From Rhynchopus euleeides (Eukaryota; Euglenozoa; Diplonemea; Diplonemida; Diplonemidae), in the NCBI GenBank assembly GCA_963210315.1, contig OY723290.1:248001-312000 (forward strand): DNA of 64,000 nucleotides. Direction: 5' to 3'. A program made the position numbers and the translations under genes. Positions 1 through 11,236 of the stretch are shown here, one piece after another. Position 1 is the first letter of the stretch; each line of letters opens with the position of its first letter. Below the pieces are notes generated by a model. It searched no databases and was not told where the DNA came from. It saw nothing but the letters and a program-made list of their open reading frames with translations.

Positions 1-1307
1 TGGCCTCAGATATCCAGGAGCGGGCTACGTTGAGTGCTGCACCATCGCCTTCATGCCAGGCGACACGGGGCGTGTGCCCTCCCAGCCAACCCGCGAGGAC
101 AGACCAGCACGCCCCATGCGGCGCGGAGCAGGTGATGTGTGGAAGCAAAAAAAAACATGAAGAAGCAACATTGAAAGGGTTATGCCAAGAATTTTTTTGC
201 AGAGGGAAAAAGAGGGGGTGACACGGGGGGCGGGGGATTAGAGAAGCAAGGTTACAACACAATGGATGGGGTGAGGAGGGAAGTTGTCTGCAGTAGAACT
301 GTCGATACGTACGGGGGACCCGTGAGGAAACCGCCACCGAAGCCGGACTGCTGAATGGTGGTGAGTGTCCTCAGAGGTTCCCTTCCAACCTTGCTGGCAG
401 CACTACCAGCAAGTGGTAAAACACACAAAAATGGTAACAGAGGGCAGCCTGCCCACCCAAAGTCAGTCTCCTCACCCGCGATACTTCCTCAGATCTAGCC
501 TCCTAGTGACCCCCCAAGACGCACCAAAGGTGCTTCAACTAGTTGACTAACAAGGGCACAGAGAGAGAGAGAGAGCTCTCCTTCACCCAACGTCGCGAGG
601 CACGCGTGGGGGATACAGGTCGGAGTCGTCATGCAGGGGGATGAAGAGACACCCCTGGAGATCCAGACCCGGGGCAGGCGCTTGCCGCCCCTGCCGCAAG
701 GTGGTGGTGATGGTGGTGGTGGTGACATGGGTTCTCTCAGAAACTGTAAGGAGAAGGCTTCGCCCGTACGTTCTGTACTGCGAGATCGCTGAGCTGGGAC
801 ACACAACACATACGCACCACAACACACTCCCCGCTCCCTTCCCCACCCCAGGAGGTGAAGAAATCCATAACATGAGGTTAGCCCCCGTGGCTTTGCGCGC
901 GTCATGTCGTACTCCCTGGCGCCAATATTCTTCCAATTTTTTCAACAGAGGGAAGGGGAAGGGGGGGCCAGACGGCCGCAGGGCGCTTCCACGCACCGTG
1001 CCATCCGACAACCCTGGATGGGTTTGAGATACAGAGCAGCAGGTGGATGGGGGATTACTGGGGGGGAGGAGTCGACTGGGGTGGCGGGGTCACAGCAGGG
1101 GCGGGGTGAGGGTGGGAAGGGGGGGCGGTGTCCCCCCCCATGCCTGGCCACAAAAAGAAGCTGTGTGTTGCAGGCAGAAGGGGAACGCGCAGGCACCGCC
1201 ACACCCCCTGCACACACACTCCCCCCCTGCCCCCTTTCCATCTAGGGTCAGGTAAGGTAATCTAGTCGGACTGCGGGGACCTGGTGTGGTGTGGCCCTCG
1301 AGGCGCG
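1..1307. other. Intergenic/left-edge region, no gene recognised
   Basis: Short overlapping ORFs occur on both strands, but none resembles a known protein and most are low-complexity. A GA-rich tract lies near 560-575, with purine- and G-rich stretches around 1040-1140. Read on the minus strand these are C/T-rich, as elsewhere between genes here. It probably holds the 3' UTR of the gene ending at 1308 and the upstream region of a gene lying to the left of the window. Confidence 0.5.
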
Positions 1308-1730
1308 TCAAGCGGACTGCGTGAAGGAGTAAGCTTGGGTGCGCACCTCTGTCTGCTGACCGTTGCCCTCTTCGCGGTGGATAGACGCGTGCAGCTCCTC
1401 GGATGTGTGAGTGTCCTTGTTGGAGCGTGTGCCGTGGAGCGTCTCGTCGTGCACCTGTACACCCGTCTTCTTATCGCAACTGTCGGAGCTGGTGTGATCC
1501 GCTTTCCAGCCACCCTTCTCCATGCGAGCCACAAGCTGCTCCCTGTTCTCAGGCTGACCCTGGACCTGGCCACCAGTGCCTTGTGTCTGCATCTGCTGCT
1601 GGCCTTCAACAGTCGTGCCCTGCTGCTGCTGCTGTGCAGGGGCCGGGTTCACTGCTGTCGTTGTGCCTGTCGCACCTGCAGCCCCCTTAGGGTCATTCTT
1701 CTTCGCGTGTTTGCTCCCAATGCACCCCAT
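1308..1730 (-). CDS. Small putative N-myristoylated/palmitoylated protein
   Basis: A 140-residue protein beginning MGCIGSKHAKK. Gly2, Cys3 and a Ser/Lys cluster form a typical dual-acylation (myristoyl plus palmitoyl) signal, so attachment to the plasma or flagellar membrane is inferred. The rest is low-complexity and hydrophilic: a Gln run near residues 34-40, Thr/Gly/Gln-rich stretches, and a charged C-terminus, with no recognisable domain. An in-frame ATG lies upstream at 1835, but I prefer 1730. A pyrimidine-rich tract ending in CAG, a plausible trans-splice acceptor, lies about 50 nt upstream of it, and the acylation motif only works at the N-terminus. It ends in TGA. The function is unknown. 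Confidence 0.6.
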   Translation of the reverse strand: MGCIGSKHAKKNDPKGAAGATGTTTAVNPAPAQQQQQGTTVEGQQQMQTQGTGGQVQGQPENREQLVARMEKGGWKADHTSSDSCDKKTGVQVHDETLHGTRSNKDTHTSEELHASIHREEGNGQQTEVRTQAYSFTQSA

Positions 1731-2010
1731 CGTGTATTCAAAAAGGCTGCGAAAGTTAATCTGGCGAGGATCAGATGCGCTGGGAAAGAGCGGAGTAAAA
1801 GTAGCACAAAAGGGTTTGCCACACCATCGTGGCATCAGGCGATTGCGGGAGTGACGAGAGGGGATGGGGAGCGGGGGCTTGGTGGGGGAGCGGGAAGGCT
1901 ATGAATCTGCTTGCATGCCAAGGCCAACAACAACAGCGAATCTACACCGCATCCCACCCCCCCATCCCCACCCATTTTTGGCACGGAAGTGGCAAAAACA
2001 GCCTGAGGGC

Positions 2011-3852
2011 TCAAGATATTTTCGGCTGCGACTGCGCGGCCTTTCTCCGCAGCTTATCCTTTATCTTCTCCAGCAGCTTCTTATCCCCGTCGGAAGGCGT
2101 CAGGGACACCGCCGACAGCGACGAGCCTGTGTTTATCGCCTCCAGGATGCTGTGAATCGAGTCCTCCGCTAGAGACGTCCAACGCAGGTCCAGGCTGGTC
2201 ACACTCGGAGCCTGCTTCAGCGCATCGGAGAAACGAAGCCCCACGCCTGCCTTCGGCCCTAAACAGTTGCAGGCAAAGCCAAGCGTGCTGACAGCTGTGA
2301 CGGACCTGGCCTCCGCGAGAACACCGAAGAGATTCAGCACCGCATCCGGGGTGAGCCCATTCCACCCCAGATTGAGCGAGGTCAGGCTGCTGTTCAGACG
2401 CAGCCCGTCTGCCACCGCCGCCGCCCCGGCGTCCCCCACATCGCAGTGGAACAGATCGAGCTTCAGCAGCACCGCATTCTCCGTGAGAATTTGGTAGAAC
2501 GCCTTCCCACACCCCGGCCCCAGCGGGTTACCAGCGAGGACCAGCTCCGTCAAGCTGTGGCAGCTCCTCTGCAGCGTGTGCACAACGTAGGGCACCCGCA
2601 GCTCTGCCTCTGGGTCCAGCAGGATGGAGTTGTGGGACATTATGAGGGAGCGTATCTTGCAGTGCCCCTCAGAGGCCCTCTCGAACAGCTTCAGCACAGT
2701 CAGAAACCCCTTGGTGTTGATAGAGTTCCCGCTGAGGTTGAGCTGGGTAAGGCTCGGGCTGGTCTCCGCAGCGGACGCAACCCTCGCAAGGGTTGTCGGG
2801 TGGGTCACCCCAAACCCGATCCCCGACATGTCCAGCACGGTCACACCGCTGAGCTGCGACAGCGACAGGGCGTGACAGAGCAGCTTGCACGCATCCTTCG
2901 ACAGGCTGTGGCACCTCAACTCCGTCAGGAAATAGATCGCATCAAGCGCAGCCAGCATCGCACGGAACGCCTCTTTCCCGAGAGGGCCGGAGAGACGCAC
3001 AACACCATCTGGAGGCCGTCTCTTATCCCCGGAGAAAGTCACAACAGAAGCCCTTGACCCTCTCTTGGGCCTCGGTGACGAGGGCTCCCCCGACCCATGC
3101 GTTACACTGTCCGCCCTGGGCAGGGCAAGTGCGGTGCTGCGAGTGGCTTCGCCCCCCGCTATGCCACCACCCTCTCCCTCCCCAGACATCTCGACGATGC
3201 TGGAGCCGTGCTTCCCATGCGGCGTGGAGGTGGTGGGGTCCCCCTCTGCCGTGGCGTCGCCAGGGTGGCTCGGGCTGTCTGTGGTCAGCCCGGTGCCCGG
3301 GGTGGCAGAGGCGCGCCTTGTCCCGTCGTGCCTGCTGGACTCCTTGAGGGGGAGGATGGTGTTGAGGTGTTCCGTGCACCACTGCGCCACGGCTTCTGCG
3401 GAGTGGGAGAGGGTGCAGTGTGCGGCGTCTAGCGGGCACTCCCCCCTGATGAAGGAGAGGCACGGCTTGGCGGAGATGGAGGGCTCGTTGGGGTTTGCGG
3501 TGTTGGGGAGGCCGTCGCGGGTGTTGGAGTCGAGGGCTTCGGAGGCGCGTTCGATTTCGATGCGCTTCCTCTCGATGATGGCGTCCAGTTCGTCGAGCAC
3601 GCAGCCCGGGCGGAAGCGCATCTCGTCAACGGACTCCACGCTCTGCCCCGATTCCTGGAACATCGTTTTCAGCACACCCACCTTCTCCCGCACCAGGTCC
3701 GCAAATGTGGGCTTCGGCCCGAGGACCAAGTCGCAGTGCCTCGGGTCGATGCGTTTCAGAAGCGATGCCAGGGTGATGGCGCTCAGGCGTTCACCCACGC
3801 CGCACCCAGTCATCGTCGCATCGGTGGTGGCACCGCTGGACAGCCGCACCAT
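2011..3852 (-). CDS. CCCH zinc finger plus ribonuclease-inhibitor-type leucine-rich repeat protein
   Basis: A 613-residue protein starting at the ATG at 3852; upstream in-frame extension has only non-ATG codons. Residues about 60-105 are probably helical. Residues 131-150 contain a single CCCH finger (C-x7-C-x6-C-x3-H). Residues about 170-275 are a Ser/Thr/Gly-rich linker. Residues about 300-590 hold at least six leucine-rich repeats of the ribonuclease-inhibitor/NLR type, with cores such as LTQLNLSGN, LTELVLAGN, LLKLDLFHC, LTSLNLGWN and VTSLDLRWT. The C-terminus is Lys-rich. LRRs usually bind proteins and single CCCH fingers often bind RNA, so an adaptor between RNA and a protein partner is possible but inferred. 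No NACHT, kinase or membrane segment is visible. It ends in TGA. Confidence 0.8.
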   Translation of the reverse strand: MVRLSSGATTDATMTGCGVGERLSAITLASLLKRIDPRHCDLVLGPKPTFADLVREKVGVLKTMFQESGQSVESVDEMRFRPGCVLDELDAIIERKRIEIERASEALDSNTRDGLPNTANPNEPSISAKPCLSFIRGECPLDAAHCTLSHSAEAVAQWCTEHLNTILPLKESSRHDGTRRASATPGTGLTTDSPSHPGDATAEGDPTTSTPHGKHGSSIVEMSGEGEGGGIAGGEATRSTALALPRADSVTHGSGEPSSPRPKRGSRASVVTFSGDKRRPPDGVVRLSGPLGKEAFRAMLAALDAIYFLTELRCHSLSKDACKLLCHALSLSQLSGVTVLDMSGIGFGVTHPTTLARVASAAETSPSLTQLNLSGNSINTKGFLTVLKLFERASEGHCKIRSLIMSHNSILLDPEAELRVPYVVHTLQRSCHSLTELVLAGNPLGPGCGKAFYQILTENAVLLKLDLFHCDVGDAGAAAVADGLRLNSSLTSLNLGWNGLTPDAVLNLFGVLAEARSVTAVSTLGFACNCLGPKAGVGLRFSDALKQAPSVTSLDLRWTSLAEDSIHSILEAINTGSSLSAVSLTPSDGDKKLLEKIKDKLRRKAAQSQPKIS

Positions 3853-4872
3853 GGAAATGGTGGTGGGATGGGATGAGGGTGCGGGGGGTAATGCACGCCC
3901 CCTCTCCAACCTGTGCGAGGGTGGGGGGTGTGGCGGGGCAGGAGCACGGCAAAAAGTAAAGCAGGGCTGGTGAGTGTGGGGAGGAGGAAAGGGGGAGGGA
4001 CGGGGGGGGGAGGGGGAGGGGCTGGGTCTGTCTTACGATCCGTTGCCGGGATCGGCCTTTTCGGAGCTCTGGCAGTGATCCGTGAAAACGCCAAAACGAT
4101 TTTTTCCCGCCGTAAACCCCTCACCACAGCAGCACACAATGGCAACGTTAGAATCGGGGGGCGGGGGGCGGGAATTGCATTGCGTTGCGCTGCACGTTGT
4201 TAATTTTTCTCACCTCTGAGGCCTCTCCCACCTTTGCAAAGACTCCCCCATGCATGACGGAGAGATCGAGTGGCGTGCAGAGGCGCACCTGGCTAGCAGA
4301 GCCGAGCAGCACGCGTCCTAAAAATACTACGAGATGCTCTCTCTTTCTGCACCGGAGAACTGCAGGCGCTTCCACAAAAAAGCTACACAGCGGATGGAGA
4401 AGAACGCCCTCGGAGGTTCAACACGTGTTGTGTATGTTGAGAGGGGGTTGCAAAGCTTTTGTTTGAAACAGTTCAGGAGGACGGCGGGGGATGCATTGAG
4501 GGTGCCATTGAGGGTAGATAGGCAAGATGCAGAAGTGGCGTCTTCCACGACATTCCGTTCAGGAGGAGGGGCGGGATGCACGGTTCTATTTTCGTTCTGT
4601 GTCCCGGATGTGCCCCTTCCCCGCAAGTGAAGCGAAATGACACACAACGAGGGTGGTCCCGTTGAACCTCCCCCTGTTGTTTTGGCATCGAGAGAGCCGG
4701 CCCGGCTGCAGCCAACCGCCTTTCTTGAGGGGCCACGCACATTTTTGGAGGCCTCTCGATGTGACCCAAACTAAGCCTCGGAGGAGGGGGGGAACAGCGC
4801 ATTGCAGCAGTGTGAGTCAGGTCAACCACAAACGTGCACCGCGGGAATTAAAGTTTGGAGGAGCCTCAGGAG

Positions 4873-4955
4873 GGGTTTGATTGTCGAGAGTGAAGGGAAA
4901 AATCAAGTCTCCCGGCACCTTCTTGCAATGTTCGTCCTCTTTGTAGTCAACACGC
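4873..4955 (-). repeat. Short interspersed repeat, copy A
   Basis: About 80 bp. On the minus strand the core reads AACATTGCAAGAAGGTGC, then ..GGGAGACTTG, then TTCACTCTCGACAATC. Related copies lie at 58718-58795, 58866-58925 and 59522-59585, with a decayed one at 62738-62775. No internal RNA polymerase III promoter could be confirmed by eye. Confidence 0.6.
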
Positions 4956-4978
4956 CTCAGGAGAGGGGGTGGGGGGGA

Positions 4979-5013
4979 TTTTGTTTTGTTTTGTTTTGTT
5001 TTGTTTTGTTTTG
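4979..5013. repeat. TTTTG pentanucleotide microsatellite
   Basis: Seven consecutive TTTTG units, reading CAAAA on the coding strand. A simple-sequence tract between genes; nothing suggests a function. Confidence 0.9.
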
Positions 5014-5568
5014 TGCAGGAAGCGCCGGAAGAAGGCACGCCGCACAAAGCAAGAAGAAGGGGCGGGAAAGAAAAAAACAGGCTTCATCGGAGCGACTTGA
5101 GGGGGGGGTGGGGGCGGAAAGGGCTTGCTCTTCTGCATCTGAGAAACGAACACCCTCCCTCCCCCCTCCCTCCCACCCCCCCCCCACCCCGCGATGATCA
5201 GACACGTGTGGGGAGGCATTGCTGAGAAGTGTCCCCGGTGCACCGGGAAGGGCGGTTCGCAGCCCCTCCACCGCGCAACAGCAAACCCACTCCGCGTGGG
5301 GATGTGGGAAGGCGGGACACTGCGGGTGATGCAGATACGCGCACAACACAGAGGCAATTCACTTTATTCTAAGGAACACATGTCACGGGCAAACCACACC
5401 CTTTTCAACACACCCTTCCCCCCCCCCCCCCGCAACGCGCTTTGTTAAACGGTGGCTATATTACAACCCAGGCATCATCTATTTTTGCGTTTAGGCACCA
5501 CGTTACCCCGTCCATTTTCTTAAAACCCTCGAGTCAGAAGACAATTAAATTATCGCCATCCTCACGGC

Positions 5569-6975
5569 TCACTGCAGGTAGGGCTTGAGCTCCTCGAGCT
5601 GCTTCTCCACTGCGCTGCGTGCCGTGCCCCCGGTGGACACCCGGCGCTCCACAGAGGTCTCGAAGGACCACACCTGCTCGATGTCGGTGTCGAACTTCTC
5701 GTGGATCTTCTTGAGCTCCTCCAGGGGGATGTCGGCGATGGAGCACTCCTTCTGCTCTGCGATGCGCACCAGGGTCCCAACGAGGTGGTGCGTCTCGCGG
5801 AAGGGAAGCCCCTTGCGGACAAGGTAGTCCGCAACATCCGTCGCAAGCAGCTCGTGGGTCAGCGCCCTCTCAAGCTTCGGCTTGTTCACCTTCATCGTCT
5901 CCACCACGCCGCGCAGCACCTGCAGGCAGAGCTTGAGGGTGTCCGCTGCGTCAAACACGCCCTCCTTGTCCTCCTGCAGGTCTTTGTTGTATGTCGACGG
6001 CAGCCCCTTCATGCAGTGCAGCAGCGAGGTCAAGGACCCCAGGACACGGCCTGACTTGCCGCGGAGGAGCTCCATGGAGTCGGGGTTCTTCTTCTGAGGC
6101 ATCAGAGAGGAGCCTGTGGAGTATTTATCGGCGAGGGTGACGAAGCCGAACTCTGCTGCGCAGTAGATGCACAGGTCCTCTGCGATGCGGCTGAGGTGCG
6201 TCATCATCAGCGTCGCTGTGAAGAGGAACTCCGCTGCAAAGTCGCGGTCGCTCGTCGAGTCGAGCGAGTTCCTCGTCGCGCCTGAGAACCCGAGGCGCTC
6301 CGCCAGGCTCTCGCGGTCGATGCCGAAAGGGTTTCCCGCAAGGGCAGACCCGCCCAGGGGGCACAGCGCCAGGCCCTCCCTGCTGTTGCGCAGTGTGGTG
6401 AACCGCTCCAGGTCACGCACCCAGCTCCAGCAGTGGCTCAGCAGCCAGTGGGAGAAGCGGATGGGCTGCGCACGCTGCAGGTGGGTGTAGCCGGGGAAGA
6501 TCAGGTCAATGTGCTCCGTGGCGCGGTCGGATGTGACCGTGAGGAGGTCTTTGATGAGCAGCACGATTGTGTCCACCTCGGCACGCATCCACAGGCGGAA
6601 GTCAACTGCAACCTGGTCGTTGCGGGAGCGGCCTGTGTGGAGCTTGCCGGCAATTTCCTTCCCGATGATTTCAGACAGCCGGCGCTCGTTGGCGGTGTGG
6701 ATGTCCTCGTCGCCCGACTGCAGGGTGAAAGTGCCCTGGCGCCACTCCTCACGCACGTCGTTGAGGCCGTCCTGCATTTTGTCGCCCTCCTCATGGGTAA
6801 TCAAACCCAGCGTCACAAGCTCCTTCGCGTAGGCGATGCTGCCGTCAATGTCGTGGCTGTAGAGGCGCTGGTCAATTGGGATGCTGTCATTAAACCGCTG
6901 CATCAAAGCATCGACGCCTTCGGCAAAACGCCCACCCGTCTGGAACAACCCACCACGGTCACCGTCCTTCGACAT
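5569..6975 (-). CDS. argH: Argininosuccinate lyase
   Basis: A 468-residue protein, full length for the family, uninterrupted. It cleaves argininosuccinate to arginine and fumarate, the last step of arginine biosynthesis, normally as a cytosolic homotetramer. Family signatures are intact: TGRSRND at residues 114-120, the catalytic-His segment YTHLQRAQP at 163-171, and the fumarase/lyase signature GSSLMPQKKNPD at 288-299, which contains the catalytic serine and is specific for this enzyme. The start is the ATG at 6975 (MSKDGDRGG); the open frame runs further upstream only with non-ATG codons. A CAG acceptor lies a few bases upstream. No clear targeting peptide follows this ATG. It ends in TGA. 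Neighbours are unrelated, so no arginine operon is implied. Confidence 0.96.
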   Translation of the reverse strand: MSKDGDRGGLFQTGGRFAEGVDALMQRFNDSIPIDQRLYSHDIDGSIAYAKELVTLGLITHEEGDKMQDGLNDVREEWRQGTFTLQSGDEDIHTANERRLSEIIGKEIAGKLHTGRSRNDQVAVDFRLWMRAEVDTIVLLIKDLLTVTSDRATEHIDLIFPGYTHLQRAQPIRFSHWLLSHCWSWVRDLERFTTLRNSREGLALCPLGGSALAGNPFGIDRESLAERLGFSGATRNSLDSTSDRDFAAEFLFTATLMMTHLSRIAEDLCIYCAAEFGFVTLADKYSTGSSLMPQKKNPDSMELLRGKSGRVLGSLTSLLHCMKGLPSTYNKDLQEDKEGVFDAADTLKLCLQVLRGVVETMKVNKPKLERALTHELLATDVADYLVRKGLPFRETHHLVGTLVRIAEQKECSIADIPLEELKKIHEKFDTDIEQVWSFETSVERRVSTGGTARSAVEKQLEELKPYLQ

Positions 6976-8738
6976 CGTACCTGCCCTCGAAAGTGTGCGG
7001 AGAACCGCTGTGTGAAAGCTGTGCGAAGGGGGTGAATCCGTGTGTGAGGTGCGATACAGGACGCTGCTCCGGAAAACTGCAGCGGGGGAGAGTAACACGG
7101 CAGACGCCTCGCAAGGGTGGGATGGTTCAGGGGGTTCTCGGCTTCTTAGACTTATAGTCTTGGGTCTCCTGAGTGTTCCGAATCTGTATGTGCGGGTGGG
7201 TGTGTTTCAATGCGCACGTATCTCCCTCCACCAATACAGGCCGCTCTTCCACTCACTTGCAAACGTGACATCGCAGGATCGGGGAAGCGGGGAGCCCTTC
7301 GAACTTCCTCCGTCAGTGGCCCCTTGGCACAACGAACTGCCACCTGTTCTAGAACAGGACTGGAGCTTCCATAGCCCTCCACCCCACAGGCCTTCAAGAA
7401 GCGCCAAACGATGCTCAAAGAACCAACCGTTCCCTATGCTCCATTGGACCTGCCTTTGTCGTCAGCCCAACTCGTGCTGCTTCTACGGTCTGCCCCCACC
7501 CCCCACCCTTCCCTTTCAATTTCGGCACGAACGGCCCACCCCTCCACCAGCCGGTGTACACACTCATACATGACGGCGGGACGAGACTCGCCCGTCGGAG
7601 CATGATGGTTTGGCGTGATGAAAAAGGCAGGCCCCACGAGGAATGCCAGTCGTACATGACCGAGATTGCCATGCACCCTCCCCTCCAGCCCTCTCTCTCT
7701 GCTCAGCTTGAGGGGACACCTTCGCAGAGAGCGAAGCAGGGCAGAGAAGCACTGACCCCCCCCCCTACCTGTTCCACACAAAACGTTCACCCACATCACC
7801 TTCATCAATCAGAAATATGGATATCAATCACACTTGCGGGCAGTCAGCGCGACACTTTCGGGGAGGGAAGGCAGATGCCTACCACGTGCCCCCGAAAGCT
7901 GACGGCTCCGCCCTGCAGTTGTGTTTTGCGTGTAACAATACGTGCAGCGGGACTGCTCGGGGTAATGGGCCTCATGCTGCACATACCCTCCTTGGCCAAC
8001 CCTGTCTCCACACCCCATCACACCCCACCCGTGGCACCGGGTCTTCGCTGAAGAGACGTAACGCGGGGCGGTAGAAAAGAGGCGCCCGTTGCATCCGGTA
8101 CCACGCTATGCGGGGGAATCCTCCCGGATCTCTGGATGGGGACACTGGAGGGGGTGGGGTGCCACTACACAAAAACAAAGACACAAGCACAATGCGAACG
8201 TTTGTGACTCAGTGAGTATTTTTTTGTTGAGAGAGCGTGTGTCGAGTGGCGGCACTGGCAGACCCAACAGGGGTCTTCCAGATCTTGTTTGTTTGTGCGC
8301 ACGTCCGTGCGTGTATGCGCGTCCATACGTGCGTTGCCAACAGTCTTTTTTCCCGTGATCTGGGGCAAGTTATAGCAAACAACACCACCAGATAAGGGTT
8401 TTTTTCAGTGTCGAGAGGGTGGAAAGGGAATAAAGAAAATAAATTGACAGACACAAGAAAAAAAAAGGGGGTCGGGGGGCCGGGGAAGGCCAAAAAACAT
8501 ATCTCCCTCCCAGCTGCGTGCAGACGTGCAGGAGATCATGGGGAGGCGGGGTGGGAAAAGATGGCCGGATTTGATCTGGCGGTTCATCCGTTCCCCACCA
8601 CGCGTTGAGGGCGCGCGCACTTTTTATTGTTAGAATGCTTGTTGGGAGCAGCCAAAGCTCAACAACAAGGAGTGGCGACCACGAGCTTCGCTCTATCTGT
8701 CTCTGTGACACCCATCTCGTGCAAGAAGATATAGGGTA

Positions 8739-8790
8739 TTGAACGATTTTGAACGAAAGTTGGCCACACTCTCTACAGCCCCGGTGAGAA
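8739..8790 (-). repeat. Decayed non-LTR retrotransposon 3' tail
   Basis: The + strand reads TTGAACGATTTTGAACGA followed by a GGCCAC box. This is the reverse complement of the 3' tail that ends the full-length retrotransposon at 28266. The following 'ACTCTCTACAGCCCC..GTGAG' segment matches the tails at 28153 and 18783, so it belongs to a second 3'-end subfamily. No coding sequence remains. Confidence 0.6.
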
Positions 8791-9352
8791 ACAAGTTTTT
8801 TTTGGGGGGTATTTTTCCATTGTGCGCTCTCAACACTCACCAACCTGGCTTGCGAGACAGCCAGTAAAGTGGCGGGCGCACCGTCGCCAGAAGCCCAGAA
8901 GAGCCTATTTTGATCGTGTCTTGGCACCTTGAACCCCGCCTCTGAAGCAGCCATCCCACTCACAGCGCAAAGAAGAAGCATGAGTGGCACTGCAAGGGAG
9001 AAAGAGAGAGGGGGGGGAAAGGATGCATGCACCACAAATGTCCAGACAGGGTGTGTGTTTGTAACACAGACATCGACACGCTTCCCGGGTTATAACCCAC
9101 TGAAGACGTGTGCCTGGGTGGTGGGATCACTGGGGGGAGATAGAGGGGGTGGTGCCTGCACGGCGCCTTGTCGGGCTGGTCTGGGGGGTGGCATGACCAC
9201 CCAGAACACCGCAACATTGACCCATTTTCCAGCATTCCGCCCATGGTGATATGTCCGTTCCCCCCCCCCCCTAGGAGCCCCCGCAGCAGATGAGGGGGTG
9301 GGTCGGGAGGAACAAAACGTGCAACTGGGGTTGTCGTGCAGGACCGTCAATT

Positions 9353-9520
9353 GAAAAAAATCGTACTCCTTTCGCTTTATAAGAGACACCCTGTCCAGCA
9401 ACTGTGGGAGAACAGTTCCGGACTACTTTTTGTTGAGCGCACACTTGCTGTCTCAAGGCTGTGTTGAGGCCCTGTGAAGTGGCGTGAAGGTGCTAATCCA
9501 AAAGCTTCAATCGTACAATT
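9353..9520 (+). repeat. Short TIR repeat (AAATCGTAC family), copy 1
   Basis: It begins with AAATCGTACTCCTTT and ends with the inverted form CGTACAATTTCC. The interior shares 'CTGTGGGAGAACAGTTCC' and 'TTGAGGCCCTGTG' with the copy at 24377-24506. It has no coding capacity and is probably a non-autonomous DNA transposon (MITE). Confidence 0.55.
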
Positions 9521-10377
9521 TCCTTCGTTACTTCGCAACTTCGCTACGCTTCGTCGCTCGTAACTAGTAAAAACGAAACGATACAACGGGGGCCTTCGCT
9601 ACCAAGTGTGACTGAGTGAGAAAAAGTGAGCCACGGCCCACTTCCCCTCACTGGCTGACGAGCTGTGACGAGCAGTGACTGGTAGCGAGGGCCCCCAACA
9701 AGAAAAATAGCGTTTTGTTGATCGCCTGAAACACAGGAATATCTGGGGGAAGTGTGGCTTGGCTGGCACAAGAGACGTGTGTGTGTGTGTGATGGCAAGG
9801 ACCATCACTTCCCCGATGGACCACAGTTCCCCTGGCATGACATGATGTTCCCTTTTTGTGGGGAGATCATTCACTCACGGTCACCAAAGAGATGAGGAGG
9901 CGGCGAGCGAGGCATAGCGAGAACACGACAAGTCAAAAAATCGACAACAGTCGGCCCGTGACCTGTGGTACTGAACAACGCAACGACACGTCGACTCGCC
10001 ACTGACCACAGCGTGGTACATCCTTCTGGATGGGTGAGACGGCCCGCGAATAAGTGAGGAAATTCAAGAAACGCAAGGATGAGTTCTGACCCTGCAAGGG
10101 AGAAATAGGTGATGCAGAAGCCCACCGACTTCTCCGCCGGGAGGCCCGTTGTTCAGGAAAGCCCAAGCTGGGTGTTCTGTGCGTGTAAGGAGCAGCAGCA
10201 GCAGGCCTTCACCATATCATCATAGTGAATGGCCGCGCCGGAGGGTAAAGGGGTGGGAGGGATCCCCCACACAGGCGTGGGGGAAAGAAGTCAAAACATT
10301 GAAACCGCATTAAAAAAAAGAGAAAAAAAGAACACGAGGAAAGAGGAAAGAGAAGAATAAACAACACACGACGCGGT

Positions 10378-10562
10378 CTTCACCTCCCGGCGGGTACCCG
10401 GCCGGGTACCCGGGTTCCCGCCTCCGGGTACCCGGCCGGGTGGTCCGCCGGGTACCCGGGGGTACCCCCCGGATACCACCGGATACCGGGATCCCGGTAT
10501 CCGGCCCGGTATCCGGCCGGGTACCCGGATCCGGGTACCCGCCCGGGTACCCGGCCCGGGAA
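10378..10562. repeat. GGTACC palindromic repeat array, left copy
   Basis: About 185 bp made of overlapping palindromes built on CCGGGTACCCGG and variants (CCGGGATCCCGG, CCGGTATCCGG). It is bordered on the left by ACGACGCGGTCT-CACCT. A second array in the opposite orientation lies at 14708-14822. It would form many alternative hairpins as single-stranded DNA or RNA. Confidence 0.8.
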
Positions 10563-11236
10563 CCCGTGAATTATTGTCCATAACCCAGAGTGTATAGGGG
10601 GACCCTTTTCAATTTTTTTTCGGGGGGGTCCTATTTTGGACGTTTGAGCCCGATTTCGAAGGAATTTTTGAGTTTTGAGCCTATTTTGGGCCCTAAAACG
10701 CGTTAAAACGGGTCCCGGAATTTCCGGAAAATGGCTGTTTTTTGGCCTTGGCGAAATTTCGCCCAAACTATTGACCCAAACTTGTCTGGGCCCATAATCG
10801 GGTCCTGGTGGTCTGGAACTGTCCATTTTCGAAGGCAGTCGTGAGAAAATCGCGACGTTTCGCCCAGAATTCTCACTCATGTGACCCCAAAAATCAAGCA
10901 AATGAGGTTTGCTCCGGCTTACACGGTGGACTCCAGCGGCCCTAGCGGGAGTCTGGGAGCGGGAGTCTGAGCGGGTGTCAAAGACTCCCGCTAGCGGGAG
11001 TCTATACTCCCGCTAGGGGGAGTCTGACTCCCCCTAGCGGGAGTCTTTTCACCTATTTTCATCCATTTTTCCCATGATATAGTTACAGTCTACTGGCGTG
11101 GGGGGTAAAATCATGGTGGAAGAGGGATGGGGAGGGGCTTGTTTTGCTTCTGTCAGTTTCCCCGGACTCTGGACTACCTACCTATCCTCCTGGTAGCGGC
11201 TACACCTGCGGAGGTGAGCGGTTAGAATTTGAGGTG

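Larger units (their letters stand above)
3853..5568. other. Intergenic region with one SINE-like repeat and a TTTTG microsatellite
   Basis: No convincing gene. It contains a pentanucleotide microsatellite (TTTTG, about seven units, 4979-5013) and one copy of the short interspersed repeat at 4873-4955. It also has several G-runs (C-runs on the coding strand). Confidence 0.6.
6976..10371. other. 3.4-kb gene-poor intergenic region with decayed repeats
   Basis: No supported gene. It contains a retroelement tail remnant (8739-8790) and one copy of a short TIR repeat (9353-9520). Simple C-, G- and GT-runs also occur. ORFs longer than 200 codons, such as one crossing the tail at 8740, translate repeats and have no family resemblance. 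Confidence 0.55.

Noticed and set aside
8370..9035. 221-codon minus ORF with a hydrophobic start
   Set aside because: It runs across a retroelement tail, has no homologous domain, and the signal-peptide-like start is fortuitous.
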